NCBI GenBank assembly: GCA_038207155.1
Contig: JBBRAB010000003.1
Coordinates: 1-64,000, forward strand
Direction of reading: 5' to 3'
DNA length: 64,000 nt
Source: FEN-1139 sp038207155
GTDB taxonomy: Bacteria > Myxococcota_A > Polyangia > Polyangiales > Polyangiaceae
Positions 51,018 through 60,359 of this stretch are shown one piece after another. The notes beneath the pieces were generated by a model. The model was not told where the DNA came from. It was given only the letters and a program-made list of their open reading frames with translations, and searched no databases. A program made the translations under genes and the position numbers. Numbering within the stretch: the first letter of the stretch is position 1; each line of letters starts with the position of its first letter.

Positions 51018-52237
51018 AACTTAGGCAAGCGACTCTTATTTTGGGTTTGGTGTCGGCGTGCGGACGCGCAGCGCCGGTCCCAGCTCCGCCGGCCGCGTCG
51101 GCGGCTCTTCCGGCGGAGATCGCCAAGCGGTTCCACGTCGCTCCCGAGCTCATTTCACGCGGTCGCATCGCGCTCGGCACGGTGGAACCCGGCAATGAGG
51201 CTGACGAAATCGTGGTGCCGGGGCAGGTCATCGCGCCGCCCCAGGGGCGCGCGGACATCGGAGCACTATTGCCGGCGAGGGTCCGCGAGGTCTTCGTCTA
51301 CGAGGGCGCCACGGTTCGAGCGGGTCAACGTCTCGCCGCGCTTGATGCACCCGATGCCGCGCGCCTCGCCGGTGAGCTGTCGAGTGCGACTGCTCGTCGC
51401 GCGCGCGCCGAAACCATCCTGGCGCAGGAGGAACAGCTGCAGAAACAGAACGCGACGAGTGCGCGTTTGCTCTCGGTTGCGTCAAGTGACGCTTCGGCGG
51501 CACGCGCTGAGGAACTCGCCGCCCGCATGCTGCTCGGGAGCTACGGGGTGGAAGGCACGCGGTTGATCGTCAAATCACCGATCGCCGGCGTGGTGGTCCA
51601 GAGTGGCGCTGTACTCGGAACCCAGGTGGATTCAGGCACCGTCCTGTTTCGCATCGTGGATCCGAAGCTACTCGCCGTTCGCGCAGACGTGCCCGAGAGT
51701 CTCGCCGGCTCGATCGCCCTCCAGAGTACCGCTCGGATCCTATCGTCGATGGTCCAGGGGGGCTGTGCTGGGCAAGTCGTGGCCAGTACGGGGAGTGTCG
51801 AGCTCCTGCGCCGAAGCGTGGCTTTTCGCATCCTGCCGAGCCCCGACTGCCAAGGCCTTCTGGAGGGCGGCTTCGTGGACTTGAGGCTTCAGCGGCGGGC
51901 GCCGGCGTCGTCGTCGGACGCGAGTTCCGGCCCGGTTCCAAGCGCGGGCGATGGGGCGAAGCCGCTGGCACGGACTCCGAGCTCTCCCGCAGAGCTTGGC
52001 GCCAGTCAGTCGTCACTTGTGGCCGTGTCGCGCGATGCGATCGTGGAAATCGACGGAGTCCCCGTCGCCTTCGTGGCGCTCGATACGCCAGGGGATTTTC
52101 GGCTCACTACGTTGGTGGTGGCTCGTCACGGCGAGGTCACGAGCTACGTCGAAAAGGGGCTCCGTGAAGGAGAACGCGTTGTGGTTCGAGGGGCCTTGCT
52201 CCTCAAGGGTGAGTGGATGCGCAGTCGACTCGAGTAG
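51014..52237 (+). CDS. RND periplasmic adaptor lipoprotein (CzcB-like)
   Basis: This 407-residue membrane fusion protein starts at ATG 51014, overlapping the preceding stop. A lipoprotein signal ends in LVSAC. It has a lipoyl/barrel-sandwich hybrid domain (GALLPARVREVFVYEGATVRAGQRL near 85-110, and VKSPIAGVVVQSGAVLG near 195), a helical hairpin between them, a beta-barrel region, and a C-terminal membrane-proximal domain (GLREGERVVVRGALLLKGEW). It links the pump to the TolC-like channel. A disordered Ser/Pro linker lies near 300-335. No His-rich metal-binding tail is visible. Confidence 0.88.
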   Translation: MKLRQATLILGLVSACGRAAPVPAPPAASAALPAEIAKRFHVAPELISRGRIALGTVEPGNEADEIVVPGQVIAPPQGRADIGALLPARVREVFVYEGATVRAGQRLAALDAPDAARLAGELSSATARRARAETILAQEEQLQKQNATSARLLSVASSDASAARAEELAARMLLGSYGVEGTRLIVKSPIAGVVVQSGAVLGTQVDSGTVLFRIVDPKLLAVRADVPESLAGSIALQSTARILSSMVQGGCAGQVVASTGSVELLRRSVAFRILPSPDCQGLLEGGFVDLRLQRRAPASSSDASSGPVPSAGDGAKPLARTPSSPAELGASQSSLVAVSRDAIVEIDGVPVAFVALDTPGDFRLTTLVVARHGEVTSYVEKGLREGERVVVRGALLLKGEWMRSRLE

Positions 52238-52240
52238 ATC

Positions 52241-55200
52241 ATGATCAGCAGAATCGTTCGCTTCAATCTCGAGTCCCCACTACTGGCGTTCATTGGGGTC
52301 ATCGTCTTGTCGGTGCTGGGTGTCGTGTCCTACTTACGTCTGCCCGTGGACGCCGTGCCTGACGTGACCAACGTCCAGGTGCAGGTGCTCACGAGTGCGG
52401 TGGGTCTGTCGCCGATGGAGGTGGAGCGACTCGTCACGCGGCCCGTCGAAATCGCCCTGACGGGCATTCCTCACGTCCAGCGCATTCGCAGCATTTCGCG
52501 CAGCGCCGTCAGCGCGGTCACCCTGGTCTTCGAGGACGACATTGACTTGAATTTTGCGCGCCAGCTCGTTGCGCAACGTCTGCCCGATGCGCGCGCTGCC
52601 ATTCCCGAGACGGCGGGACGTCCCTCACTTGGGCCGCTAACCACCGGGCTCGGCGAGGTCTATCATTTCAATATCGAATGGCCGGGCCATTCCCTGCAGG
52701 ATGTCCGCACGCTGTTCGACTGGGAGATCGCGCCGCGCATGCGGACGGTTCAGGGCGTAGTTGAGGTCAACGCCTGGGGCGGTGACGAGCGCCAGGTTCA
52801 GATCAAGTTGCGGGAAAGCGCGCTGCTGGCCGCCCAAGTCACTCCGGCGGACGTCGAGGCGGCGTTGCTTGCTTCCGGCAAGACGGTCAGCGCGGGATTT
52901 GTCCAGCGCAGTGAGGAAGGCACCTTTCTGCGTGCGGAGGCCAGCTACCGGACGCTCGATGACATTGGTCGACAGGTGATTGCGACGCGAGGTGGTCGTC
53001 CGATCCTGGTGGCGGACGTTGCGGACGTGGTTGACGGTTCGGCCCCGCGATTTGCCGTCGCCACCGCGGACGGCGCCGGTGAGAGCGTCTACGTGATGGC
53101 GCAGATGATCGCCAAGGGCAACGCGAACGAGATCGTTGCGCGAATCAAGCAGCGCATCGACGAGATCCGTCCGGCATTGCCTGCCGGCGTCAAGCTTCGA
53201 CCGTTCTACGATCGAGCTGAATTCGTGGATCAGGTGCTTGGCACAGTTCGCAAGAATCTGCTCGAAGGCGGCATCATTGTGGCGCTCGTCTTGCTATGGG
53301 CGCTGGGGAGTTTTCGCGCCGGCCTGATCGTCGCCAGCGTCATTCCCCTGTCTATGCTCGGGGCCTTCGCCCTGATGAAGGTGGCCGGACTGAGCGGGGA
53401 TCTACTGAGCCTGGGGGCCATCGATTTCGGCATGGTGGTCGACGGTACCGTCTGCATGGTGGAGGGCGCTGTCGCGGCCATGGCCGCCCACAAGCTGGAT
53501 GCTCGCAGTGCAATGGGACGCGCTGCAACCGAGGTGGGCCGCCCCATGCTGATGGCGGTGTTCATCATCGCGTTTGCCTACGTTCCCGTCATCATGCTGG
53601 TGGGTATCGAGGGCAAAATGTTCCGGCCCATGGCGCTCACGGTGCTGTTTGCTCTGGCCGTGGCACTGGTCCTCACTTTCACCTGGGTTCCAGCGGCAGC
53701 AGCCGTCTTCTTGAACAAGGGCAGTCATCACGAGCCGCGACTGCTCGGGTGGTTGCGACAGCGCTACGTGGGCTTGGTACGTCGCTTGGCCAAACGTTGG
53801 CAGCTGGCGGTCGCGGTGGTGATGGGCGTGGTCGCGATCGGGGCGGGTCTCTGTTTTACCCGCGGTGCGGAGTTCACGCCGCGCCTCGAGGAGGGCTCGC
53901 TCGCGATTCAGGTCACGCGTCCGCCTACGGTCTCACTGGCTGAGGCCGCTCAGGGCACCACGGATCTGGAACGGGTGCTCAAGCAGGTGCCCGAGGTAAC
54001 GCGGGTCGTCTCACGCACCGGAAGCCCCGATGTGGCGACCGACGTGATGGGGGTCGAGCAAAGTGACGTGATCGTGATGCTTTCACCGCGCAGCGAGTGG
54101 AAAAGCGCGCATAGCGCCGCTGGTTTTGCTGAGATCCTCGAGCCCCGCCTGCGAGCCGCCCTGCCGGGCGCTGCCCTGGGGTTCACCCAACCGATCGAGA
54201 TGCGTGTTCAAGAGCTGATCGGAGGGGTTCGTTCGGACATCGGGGTGAAGATCTACGGTGATGACCTGTTTGAGCTTCGTCGTATCGCGGAACGCCTGTC
54301 GGCCGTGATCGGGGCAACCCCGGGTGCGGCTGACGTTCGCATCGACATGCAGCTCGGTCAGCGCGTGCTGGACATTCGACCCAATCCTCGCCGTATGGCG
54401 CGGCTCGGTGTGGCCAGCGGGGAACTGCTCGATTACGTGGAGCTGCTGCAAAACGGGCGAATCGTCGGAAAACTGCGTGAAGGTCAGCGCAGCTTTGATG
54501 TCGCGCTCAAGATGTCGCGCGCTCCGAGTCCAGATCTTGAGCCGCTTTCTCGACTGCGCGTCCCGCTCAACGAAGGGCGCAGCGTGTTTCTTGGGGATGT
54601 GGCTGATCTCGGGACGGTCGACGTGCCAGCTCAAGTCAGTCGCGAGCAGGGCCGCCGCCGCGTGACGGTCGAAGCCAACGTCCGCGGTCGCGATCTGGCT
54701 GGTTTCGCCCAGGAATTAAAGCGCAGGGTTGGCGAGATCCAGCTGCCCACGGGTTACTTCGTTGAGTATGGCGGTCAGTTCGAGAACCTGGCCCGCGCGT
54801 CGGAGCGTTTGCTGCTGGTCGTGCCGATGACGCTCGGGGTGATTCTGGTGCTCCTGTATCTGACGTTTGGCGGGATCCGTCCAGCACTCCTCATCTACAT
54901 CAACGTTCCGGTGGCTGCCTTTGGCGGCATCGTGGCGCTTACGCTACGCGGACTTCCGTTCTCGATCAGTGCGGCGGTTGGATTTTTAGCCCTCTTTGGC
55001 ATCTCGACCATGAACGGCGTGGTGCTGCTGTCAGCCGCTCAGAAGCATGAGGCCAGCGGCAGTGAACGCTTTGATGCAACGATCGCGGCGGCCGGTGATC
55101 GCTTCCGCGCGGTGCTCACAACGGCGCTAGTGGCCGCGCTCGGTTTCGTTCCGATGGCTGTGGCGATGGGCGTCGGGGCGGAGGTCCAACGACCACTGGC

Positions 55201-55321
55201 GACGGTGGTGATCGGCGGGCTAGTCACTAGTACCCTGGCCACGCTGCTGTTCTTGCCGGCCCTCTACGTGCGCTTCGGCGGTCCACGCAACGTGCATGTC
55301 GACGACGCTTGGATTTCTTGA
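52241..55321 (+). CDS. czcA: Heavy-metal RND efflux pump (CzcA/CusA family)
   Basis: This 1026-residue inner-membrane pump has the 12-helix, two-large-loop RND layout. The fourth-helix motif GAIDFGMVVDGTVCMVEG (near 390-408) contains the Asp, Asp and Glu that carry protons in heavy-metal RND pumps; the usual EN is EG here. The N-terminus (PVDAVPDVTNVQVQV) and the repeat near GISTMNGVVLL also match CzcA/CusA. It should export divalent or monovalent metal ions driven by protons. Specificity (Co/Zn/Cd or Cu/Ag) cannot be called. It begins 4 bases after the adaptor stop. Confidence 0.92.
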   Translation: MISRIVRFNLESPLLAFIGVIVLSVLGVVSYLRLPVDAVPDVTNVQVQVLTSAVGLSPMEVERLVTRPVEIALTGIPHVQRIRSISRSAVSAVTLVFEDDIDLNFARQLVAQRLPDARAAIPETAGRPSLGPLTTGLGEVYHFNIEWPGHSLQDVRTLFDWEIAPRMRTVQGVVEVNAWGGDERQVQIKLRESALLAAQVTPADVEAALLASGKTVSAGFVQRSEEGTFLRAEASYRTLDDIGRQVIATRGGRPILVADVADVVDGSAPRFAVATADGAGESVYVMAQMIAKGNANEIVARIKQRIDEIRPALPAGVKLRPFYDRAEFVDQVLGTVRKNLLEGGIIVALVLLWALGSFRAGLIVASVIPLSMLGAFALMKVAGLSGDLLSLGAIDFGMVVDGTVCMVEGAVAAMAAHKLDARSAMGRAATEVGRPMLMAVFIIAFAYVPVIMLVGIEGKMFRPMALTVLFALAVALVLTFTWVPAAAAVFLNKGSHHEPRLLGWLRQRYVGLVRRLAKRWQLAVAVVMGVVAIGAGLCFTRGAEFTPRLEEGSLAIQVTRPPTVSLAEAAQGTTDLERVLKQVPEVTRVVSRTGSPDVATDVMGVEQSDVIVMLSPRSEWKSAHSAAGFAEILEPRLRAALPGAALGFTQPIEMRVQELIGGVRSDIGVKIYGDDLFELRRIAERLSAVIGATPGAADVRIDMQLGQRVLDIRPNPRRMARLGVASGELLDYVELLQNGRIVGKLREGQRSFDVALKMSRAPSPDLEPLSRLRVPLNEGRSVFLGDVADLGTVDVPAQVSREQGRRRVTVEANVRGRDLAGFAQELKRRVGEIQLPTGYFVEYGGQFENLARASERLLLVVPMTLGVILVLLYLTFGGIRPALLIYINVPVAAFGGIVALTLRGLPFSISAAVGFLALFGISTMNGVVLLSAAQKHEASGSERFDATIAAAGDRFRAVLTTALVAALGFVPMAVAMGVGAEVQRPLATVVIGGLVTSTLATLLFLPALYVRFGGPRNVHVDDAWIS

Positions 55322-55353
55322 GCTGAGAGCGTCAGGGCAGCTCCCGACGACTG

Positions 55354-55395
55354 CTGCTGCCTCTCCCGGCCGGATACCTCCCGGCGGGGCAGCAG
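55354..55395 (+). terminator. Possible terminator after the efflux operon
   Basis: An 8-bp inverted repeat (CTGCTGCC at 55354-55361; GGCAGCAG at 55388-55395) with a GC-rich 26-base loop lies 33 bases after the pump stop. No T-tract follows. Confidence 0.35.
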
Positions 55396-55570
55396 GGCGT
55401 GCGACGCATCGGCGCGCGCTGGGCTTGTCGGTAGTTTCGCTGCCGTGTCGACTCAGTCCCTGTGATTTGGGCGCATTTGCCCGGGTGAGGGGCTTGTCCC
55501 GCGATTGGTTGCGGCTCTGGCCTTGCTTTGAGGCTGCAGGATGCCTACTTTGCAGCGGAAGGCGTCGAGC

Positions 55571-56518
55571 ATGGCAAAAGACTTTTACGAAGAGCTCGGC
55601 GTGGCGCGCGGCGCGAGTGCCGACGAGATCAAAAAGGCCTATCGCAAGCTGGCCGCAAAGCAGCATCCCGATCGTCATCCCGGGGACAAAAAGGTCGAGA
55701 CGCGTTTCAAGGCGCTCAATCGGGCGTTCCAAACCTTGTCGGACCCCGACAAGCGAGGCCTCTATGACGAGTTCGGGGAAGACGCGTTGCGTGAGGGGTT
55801 CAACCCACAGGCGGCACGGGCGTATCGCCGAGGCGCCAGCCCGTCGGGTGCTGGAGGTCGAAGCGTCCGATTCGAGGATATGTTCACGGGAGAGCCCTCC
55901 GGGGGTGGCCCGGGCCTGGGCGATCTGTTCGGTGATTTGTTCGGTGGAGGCCGCGCGCGTGGGGGTCGCTCTGGGGCCGGACTGAAGGGCTCAGACGTCG
56001 CGAGCGAGGTCATGATCGACTTCATCGAGGCGATTCGCGGGGGAGAGCGCGAGTTGCGTCTGCAGAATGGCGGCGCTCCTGTGGTGGTCCGAATCCCACC
56101 TGGCGCGGCCGATGGGGATCGGCTCCGCGTGGCCGGTCATGGCGCACCGGGGCCCTTCGGGGGGCCTGCAGGGGATCTTGTGCTGGCGATCCAGGTACGC
56201 CCGCACCCGTTTTTTGAGCGACGCGGGCTCGATCTTCACCTCGATCTCCCGGTCACCGTTGGTGAAGCTTGGAAGGGCGCCAAGGTCCCGCTGCCAACCC
56301 CGGAGGGGATGGTCACGCTGACCGTTCCCAAGCGCACCCAGAGTGGTCAGTTGATGCGTCTCAAGGGCAAGGGTGTCCGGCGTCGAACCGACGTGGGGGA
56401 CCTTTACGTCCGCTTCCTCATCCGCCTACCCGAGTCCGATTCCAAGGATCTCGAGCGTGCGATTCTTGAACTCGACCGTTTCGCCCCGAGCGATCCGCGC
56501 GAAGGCATCACGCTCTAA
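55571..56518 (+). CDS. DnaJ-class co-chaperone without zinc finger (CbpA-like)
   Basis: This 315-residue protein has a J domain (residues 1-70, with the HPD motif at 32-34 in KQHPDRHPGD), a Gly-rich linker (about 110-155), and the C-terminal beta domains I and II that bind clients (VVRIPPGAADGDRLRVAGHG; GDLVLAIQVRPHPFFERRGLDL). The central Cys-rich zinc-binding region of DnaJ is absent, which is typical of CbpA-type proteins. It should stimulate DnaK ATPase activity. ATG 55571 begins AKDFYEELGV, the standard J-domain start; the earlier ATG at 55541 adds an unlikely tail. No dnaK or cbpM is nearby. Confidence 0.9.
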   Translation: MAKDFYEELGVARGASADEIKKAYRKLAAKQHPDRHPGDKKVETRFKALNRAFQTLSDPDKRGLYDEFGEDALREGFNPQAARAYRRGASPSGAGGRSVRFEDMFTGEPSGGGPGLGDLFGDLFGGGRARGGRSGAGLKGSDVASEVMIDFIEAIRGGERELRLQNGGAPVVVRIPPGAADGDRLRVAGHGAPGPFGGPAGDLVLAIQVRPHPFFERRGLDLHLDLPVTVGEAWKGAKVPLPTPEGMVTLTVPKRTQSGQLMRLKGKGVRRRTDVGDLYVRFLIRLPESDSKDLERAILELDRFAPSDPREGITL

Positions 56519-56544
56519 GACCGAGCCTGGCTCGGCACGCGCGC

Positions 56545-56588
56545 TGTCCCCTGTCTCGCTCCCGCTGGTTTAGCGGCGACAGGGGGCA
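56545..56588. terminator. Bidirectional terminator between dnaJ-like gene and add
   Basis: An 8-bp stem (CCCCTGTC at 56548-56555; GACAGGGG at 56578-56585) encloses a second 5-bp stem (CCGCT/AGCGG). A shorter hairpin (CCGAG/CTCGG, 56521-56535) precedes it. It lies between two convergent genes. Confidence 0.7.
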
Positions 56589-56633
56589 AGCCAGGGTTCA
56601 GCTATCCTAGCTCGGGAGATGACCGAGTTGCGG

Positions 56634-57821
56634 TCACAAGGCTGGCGCGCGACTTGAGCGCGGATGAGGCGGATTTTTGCTCGAATTGGGGTCTGAGCAT
56701 TCGCTGCGCAGTCGCCCTGAATCGTCATACCGGTCAAGCTCAGCCGCCACCTTGCGTATGGCCGCCTGACGCTCGTGGAAGGGCCGGAAGCTCGACTTGA
56801 ACCCGCCGATGATGATGTGCTTAATGTCGGCAAACGGGATGCCGATCTTGTTGTGGGCCAGCCAGAGCTCTTTGGAGACCGAGGTGTCGGTGATTAGTCG
56901 ATTGTCGGTGTTCACCGTGACCCGTAGACCCAGATCGAAATAGAGCTTGAGTGGGTGCAGCGCGAGGTCCTTGACCGCGCCGGTCTGCACGTTGCTTGAC
57001 GGACAGCACTCGAGCGCAATGCGGTGATCGGTCACGTAGTGCAGCAGATCGCCATCCTCGCGCAGGCGTACCCCATGCCCAATGCGATGGGCTCCACAGA
57101 CGTGAATGGCCTGGGCGATCGATTGCGGGCCATAGGCTTCACCTGCGTGGATCGTCGTGTTGATGTTGTTGTCGCGTACCAGCTGGAACGCCGCGCGATG
57201 GTGCTTAGCGGGAAACTCCGCTTCCGCGCCGGCCAAATCAAAACCGACCACTCCGCGATTTTTATAGGCCACGCAGAGCTCGGCCATGGCGTAGGAGGAT
57301 TCCGGAGAAATATTGCGGATCCCGCACAGAATCAGGTTGCTCTTGATGCCGTAGAATTCTCGCGCGCGCCCAAGCCCGTCGAGCACGGCCTCCACCACTG
57401 CAGTGAGCTTCATGCCCTGACGGGTGTGAAGCAGCGGCGCGTAGCGGACCTCCATGTAGCGGACGTTCTCGCGGTGGGCGTCCTCGGCAAGCTCGAAGGC
57501 GATGCGCTCAAGCGAGCTCTCATTTTGCATCACCCGCAGCGTGATGTCGAAACCACGCAGGTACTCGACCAGGCTGCCAAAGTTGTTGCCGCACCCGATC
57601 ACCTCGCGCAGGCCGGCCTCAGTATCGGCGGGCAGCTCGATGCCACCCTTGTCCGCAAGCTCAAGGATCGTGCTTAGGCGAAGCGACCCGTCGAGATGCA
57701 CATGGAGGTCAGTCTTCGGTAGGGCCTCGAAGACAGCTAACGGCAGCTCGAAGGGTTCAGCAGCAGCGCTCGCCACCGCCGGCGTCTCAGTGATTGCGGG
57801 TGTCGGGTTAGACTCGGCCAT
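56634..57821 (-). CDS. add: Adenosine deaminase
   Basis: This 395-residue enzyme converts adenosine to inosine in purine salvage. Zinc ligands are visible as HxH in TDLHVHLDGS (His40 and His42), the His in TIHAGEAYG, and the Asp in VNTDNRLI near residue 290. The catalytic Glu is in AGEAYG, and GHGVRLRED marks the fold. The length is slightly above typical, owing to a 30-residue N-terminal Ala/Pro/Glu-rich extension and an extended C-terminus. The start is ATG 57821. It is convergent with the dnaJ-like gene and divergent from rnr. Some relatives act on other aminated purines, but the adenosine reading is the most likely. Confidence 0.9.
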   Translation of the reverse strand: MAESNPTPAITETPAVASAAAEPFELPLAVFEALPKTDLHVHLDGSLRLSTILELADKGGIELPADTEAGLREVIGCGNNFGSLVEYLRGFDITLRVMQNESSLERIAFELAEDAHRENVRYMEVRYAPLLHTRQGMKLTAVVEAVLDGLGRAREFYGIKSNLILCGIRNISPESSYAMAELCVAYKNRGVVGFDLAGAEAEFPAKHHRAAFQLVRDNNINTTIHAGEAYGPQSIAQAIHVCGAHRIGHGVRLREDGDLLHYVTDHRIALECCPSSNVQTGAVKDLALHPLKLYFDLGLRVTVNTDNRLITDTSVSKELWLAHNKIGIPFADIKHIIIGGFKSSFRPFHERQAAIRKVAAELDRYDDSGRLRSECSDPNSSKNPPHPRSSRAPAL

Positions 57822-57992
57822 CGTAGCCCTAGCTTATCACGTCGGACCGGCGTTCGGGGACAGCGGATTCGGTTGGGGCTCCGGCTTAACGCGGCCACTG
57901 TGAGAGCCGCGTCGGGGTCTTTGCCCGCCATGGTGCGGCGAAGTGATGAGAAACGCGTGTCTCAGTCGCCTGGGATCGGGTAATAGCGAAGC

Positions 57993-60359
57993 ATGGCTCG
58001 TCCGCTTCCCCCGCGTGCCGACATCGTCGCCTGCCTGTCGGAGTCCGCCAAACCTTTACACCCCCGCGAACTCGCGGAAAAGCTCGGCGTTGCCCAGGGC
58101 TCGGTCAAGCTTCTGCATGAGCTGCTCGATCAGCTCTGCCTCGATGGTGCGATTCAACCGGTCGGCTCCAACCGTTTCAAGGTCAAGCCTCTGGCGGAAC
58201 GCAACGCCACCTGGGAGGGCATGCTCAACATGAACCCGCGTGGGTTCGGGTTCGTGGTCGCCGCCGGTCAGGTTGACGTCTACATCCCCAATGACTCCGT
58301 CGGTGCAGCGCTGCACGGTGACAAGGTTTCTGTCTCGGTCGTCAATCGCAGTGCGCGCGGTTCTGAGGGACGTATCGAAGAGATCGTCGCACGCCGCAAC
58401 CCCCGCATTGCCGGCGTGCTGCGGCGTCGGGGTTCGAGCAGCTGGCTTGAACCCGACGACGTGCGACTGCGTGGTCCGATCGTGATCAGTCACGGTTCGG
58501 TCCTCGGAAAGGATGGCGAGGCCGCAGTGGTCGAAATCTCACGTTTTCCGCGCTTTGCGGAGGAGACCCCTGAGGGCCACGTGATCGCCGTGCTCGGTCT
58601 GCCGGGCGAGGCTAAGACCGAGGTGGCCAAGATCCTGCTGCGCGAGCAGATCAACGAAGAGCATCCCGCCGCCGCAATCCAAGAGGCCGAGGCGATGGCC
58701 GCGCGGCTCCGCGAGCAAGTGGGCGCTGGTCGCCGAGATCTCCGTGCGGTTCCCCTACCCACGATCGATCCCGCCGATGCACGCGACCATGATGACGCTC
58801 TCTGGGTGGAGCGGCGTGGTGACGGTTTCCGCGCCTACATCGCGATCGCGGATGTCTCCGAGTACGTGACGCCTGGGTCAGCCTTGGACGAAGAGGCTCG
58901 TCACCGCGGTTGCACGACCTATCTGCCCGATCGCGCCATTCCGATGCTGCCGGCCGCGCTCGCGGCGGATCTCTGCTCACTTTTGCCGGAATGCGAGCGG
59001 CTTTGTCTGTGCGTGATCGCGGATCTCGATCAGCAGGGGGTGGTCACCAGCTTTGAGATCGTCGAGGGAGTGATGCGTTCGGCGGCCATGCTCACCTACG
59101 ACGGCGTCGCTCGCGCCCTTGGGTTCACCGAGCAGGGGCAACGAAGTGTGCAGGCTGAGGCCATGAAGGAGGACCTGCGTGCTCTCGATGACCTAGCGTG
59201 CAAGCTGCGAAACGCGCGGATGACTCGCGGCGCCCTCGATCTGAACCTACCCGAAGCGCGGGTCGTGCTCGATCCCGAGACGGGGCGCCCGAAGGACGTT
59301 GTTCGTCGCGCTCAGGATCCAGGCGTCAAACGCGCCTACCAGATGGTCGAAGAGCTGATGCTACTAGCCAACGAGCTGGTGGCGGAATGGCTCAGTTCTC
59401 AGCGTGTTGTGACAATTTATCGCGTGCACGCGGTGCCCGATGCGGAAAAACTGGAGCGACTTGCCAAGGTAGCCCAAGAGCTTGACGTTAAGCTCGACGT
59501 CAATGAGCTGCTTGAGCCTCAGGGACTGTCGCGCTGGCTGCAGCACATCCAAGAGCATCCCCGCAAAAACGTGCTCGAGTCGGTGACCCTGCGCTCACTC
59601 AAGCAGGCGTTTTACGACATCGTCAACGTCGGTCACTTCGGCTTGGCCTCGGATCGCTACCTGCATTTTACCTCACCGATTCGGCGGTATCCGGACCTCG
59701 TCGTACACCGCACTGTCAAGAGCATCCTGCGGGGCGACAAGCCCAAGGGTACACCTGCGGAGGTGGAGGCGGCGCGTTCGGCGGCCACCGCCTCAAGCGT
59801 TCGCGAGCGCTCGGTGATGGAAGTCGAGCGCGAGGTGGTCGATCTGTATCGAGCGCTGCTGATGCGCGAGCGGATCGGTGAGGAGTTTGACGGGACGATC
59901 ACTGCGCTGGTCGGAACCGGCATATTTGTGGCGCTTGATGCGCCTTTTGTGGACGTGCTGGTGCGCTATGAGTCGCTCGGCGAGGAACCGTTTGAGCTGA
60001 CCGAGAGTGAGCTAGCGGTGCGCGGGACCGTCTCGGGTGAGCTGATTCACCTCGGGTCTCGTATCCGCATCGTCGTCGACGACGTGGCCATCCTGCGTCG
60101 CAGCGTGTACGGACGTCGTGTCCTACCGGCGCAAGCTGCTCGTCGCGGCGGGAGTCCGTTCTTTGGCAAGCGCGAACCGGCGGCTTCCGCTGCCCCCCCC
60201 CAGCGCGGTCGCATTGCGCTGCCCGAGGGACGACGTCCCGTCGGTCGCGTCGCGGCGGACGCCAAGCATTCGCCGAGCGCTGGGAAATCGCGACCCTCTG
60301 CGGCCAAGCCGTCAAAGTCGCGACCCTCTGCGGCCAAGCCGTCGAAACGCGGTCGCTAG
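57993..60359 (+). CDS. rnr: Ribonuclease R
   Basis: This 788-residue 3'-5' exoribonuclease has an N-terminal helix-turn-helix, two cold-shock domains (about 70-225), the RNB catalytic domain (about 250-600; DARDHDDALWVE holds the Mg-binding Asp residues, and HFTSPIRRYPDLVVHR the conserved RNA-contacting region), and an S1 domain (about 632-705). It degrades structured RNA. The C-terminal tail is Lys/Arg/Ser/Ala rich and includes a duplicated 10-residue unit (SRPSAAKPSK) encoded by a 30-bp tandem repeat. The start is ATG 57993. The stop shares a CTAG with that of the convergent gene. Confidence 0.95.
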   Translation: MARPLPPRADIVACLSESAKPLHPRELAEKLGVAQGSVKLLHELLDQLCLDGAIQPVGSNRFKVKPLAERNATWEGMLNMNPRGFGFVVAAGQVDVYIPNDSVGAALHGDKVSVSVVNRSARGSEGRIEEIVARRNPRIAGVLRRRGSSSWLEPDDVRLRGPIVISHGSVLGKDGEAAVVEISRFPRFAEETPEGHVIAVLGLPGEAKTEVAKILLREQINEEHPAAAIQEAEAMAARLREQVGAGRRDLRAVPLPTIDPADARDHDDALWVERRGDGFRAYIAIADVSEYVTPGSALDEEARHRGCTTYLPDRAIPMLPAALAADLCSLLPECERLCLCVIADLDQQGVVTSFEIVEGVMRSAAMLTYDGVARALGFTEQGQRSVQAEAMKEDLRALDDLACKLRNARMTRGALDLNLPEARVVLDPETGRPKDVVRRAQDPGVKRAYQMVEELMLLANELVAEWLSSQRVVTIYRVHAVPDAEKLERLAKVAQELDVKLDVNELLEPQGLSRWLQHIQEHPRKNVLESVTLRSLKQAFYDIVNVGHFGLASDRYLHFTSPIRRYPDLVVHRTVKSILRGDKPKGTPAEVEAARSAATASSVRERSVMEVEREVVDLYRALLMRERIGEEFDGTITALVGTGIFVALDAPFVDVLVRYESLGEEPFELTESELAVRGTVSGELIHLGSRIRIVVDDVAILRRSVYGRRVLPAQAARRGGSPFFGKREPAASAAPPQRGRIALPEGRRPVGRVAADAKHSPSAGKSRPSAAKPSKSRPSAAKPSKRGR
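60288..60347 (+). repeat. 30-bp tandem repeat in the rnr tail
   Basis: Two almost identical 30-bp units (60288-60317 and 60318-60347, differing only at the last bases) encode SRPSAAKPSK twice in the basic tail of RNase R. Copy number changes keep the frame, so they would tune tail length. Confidence 0.85.
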
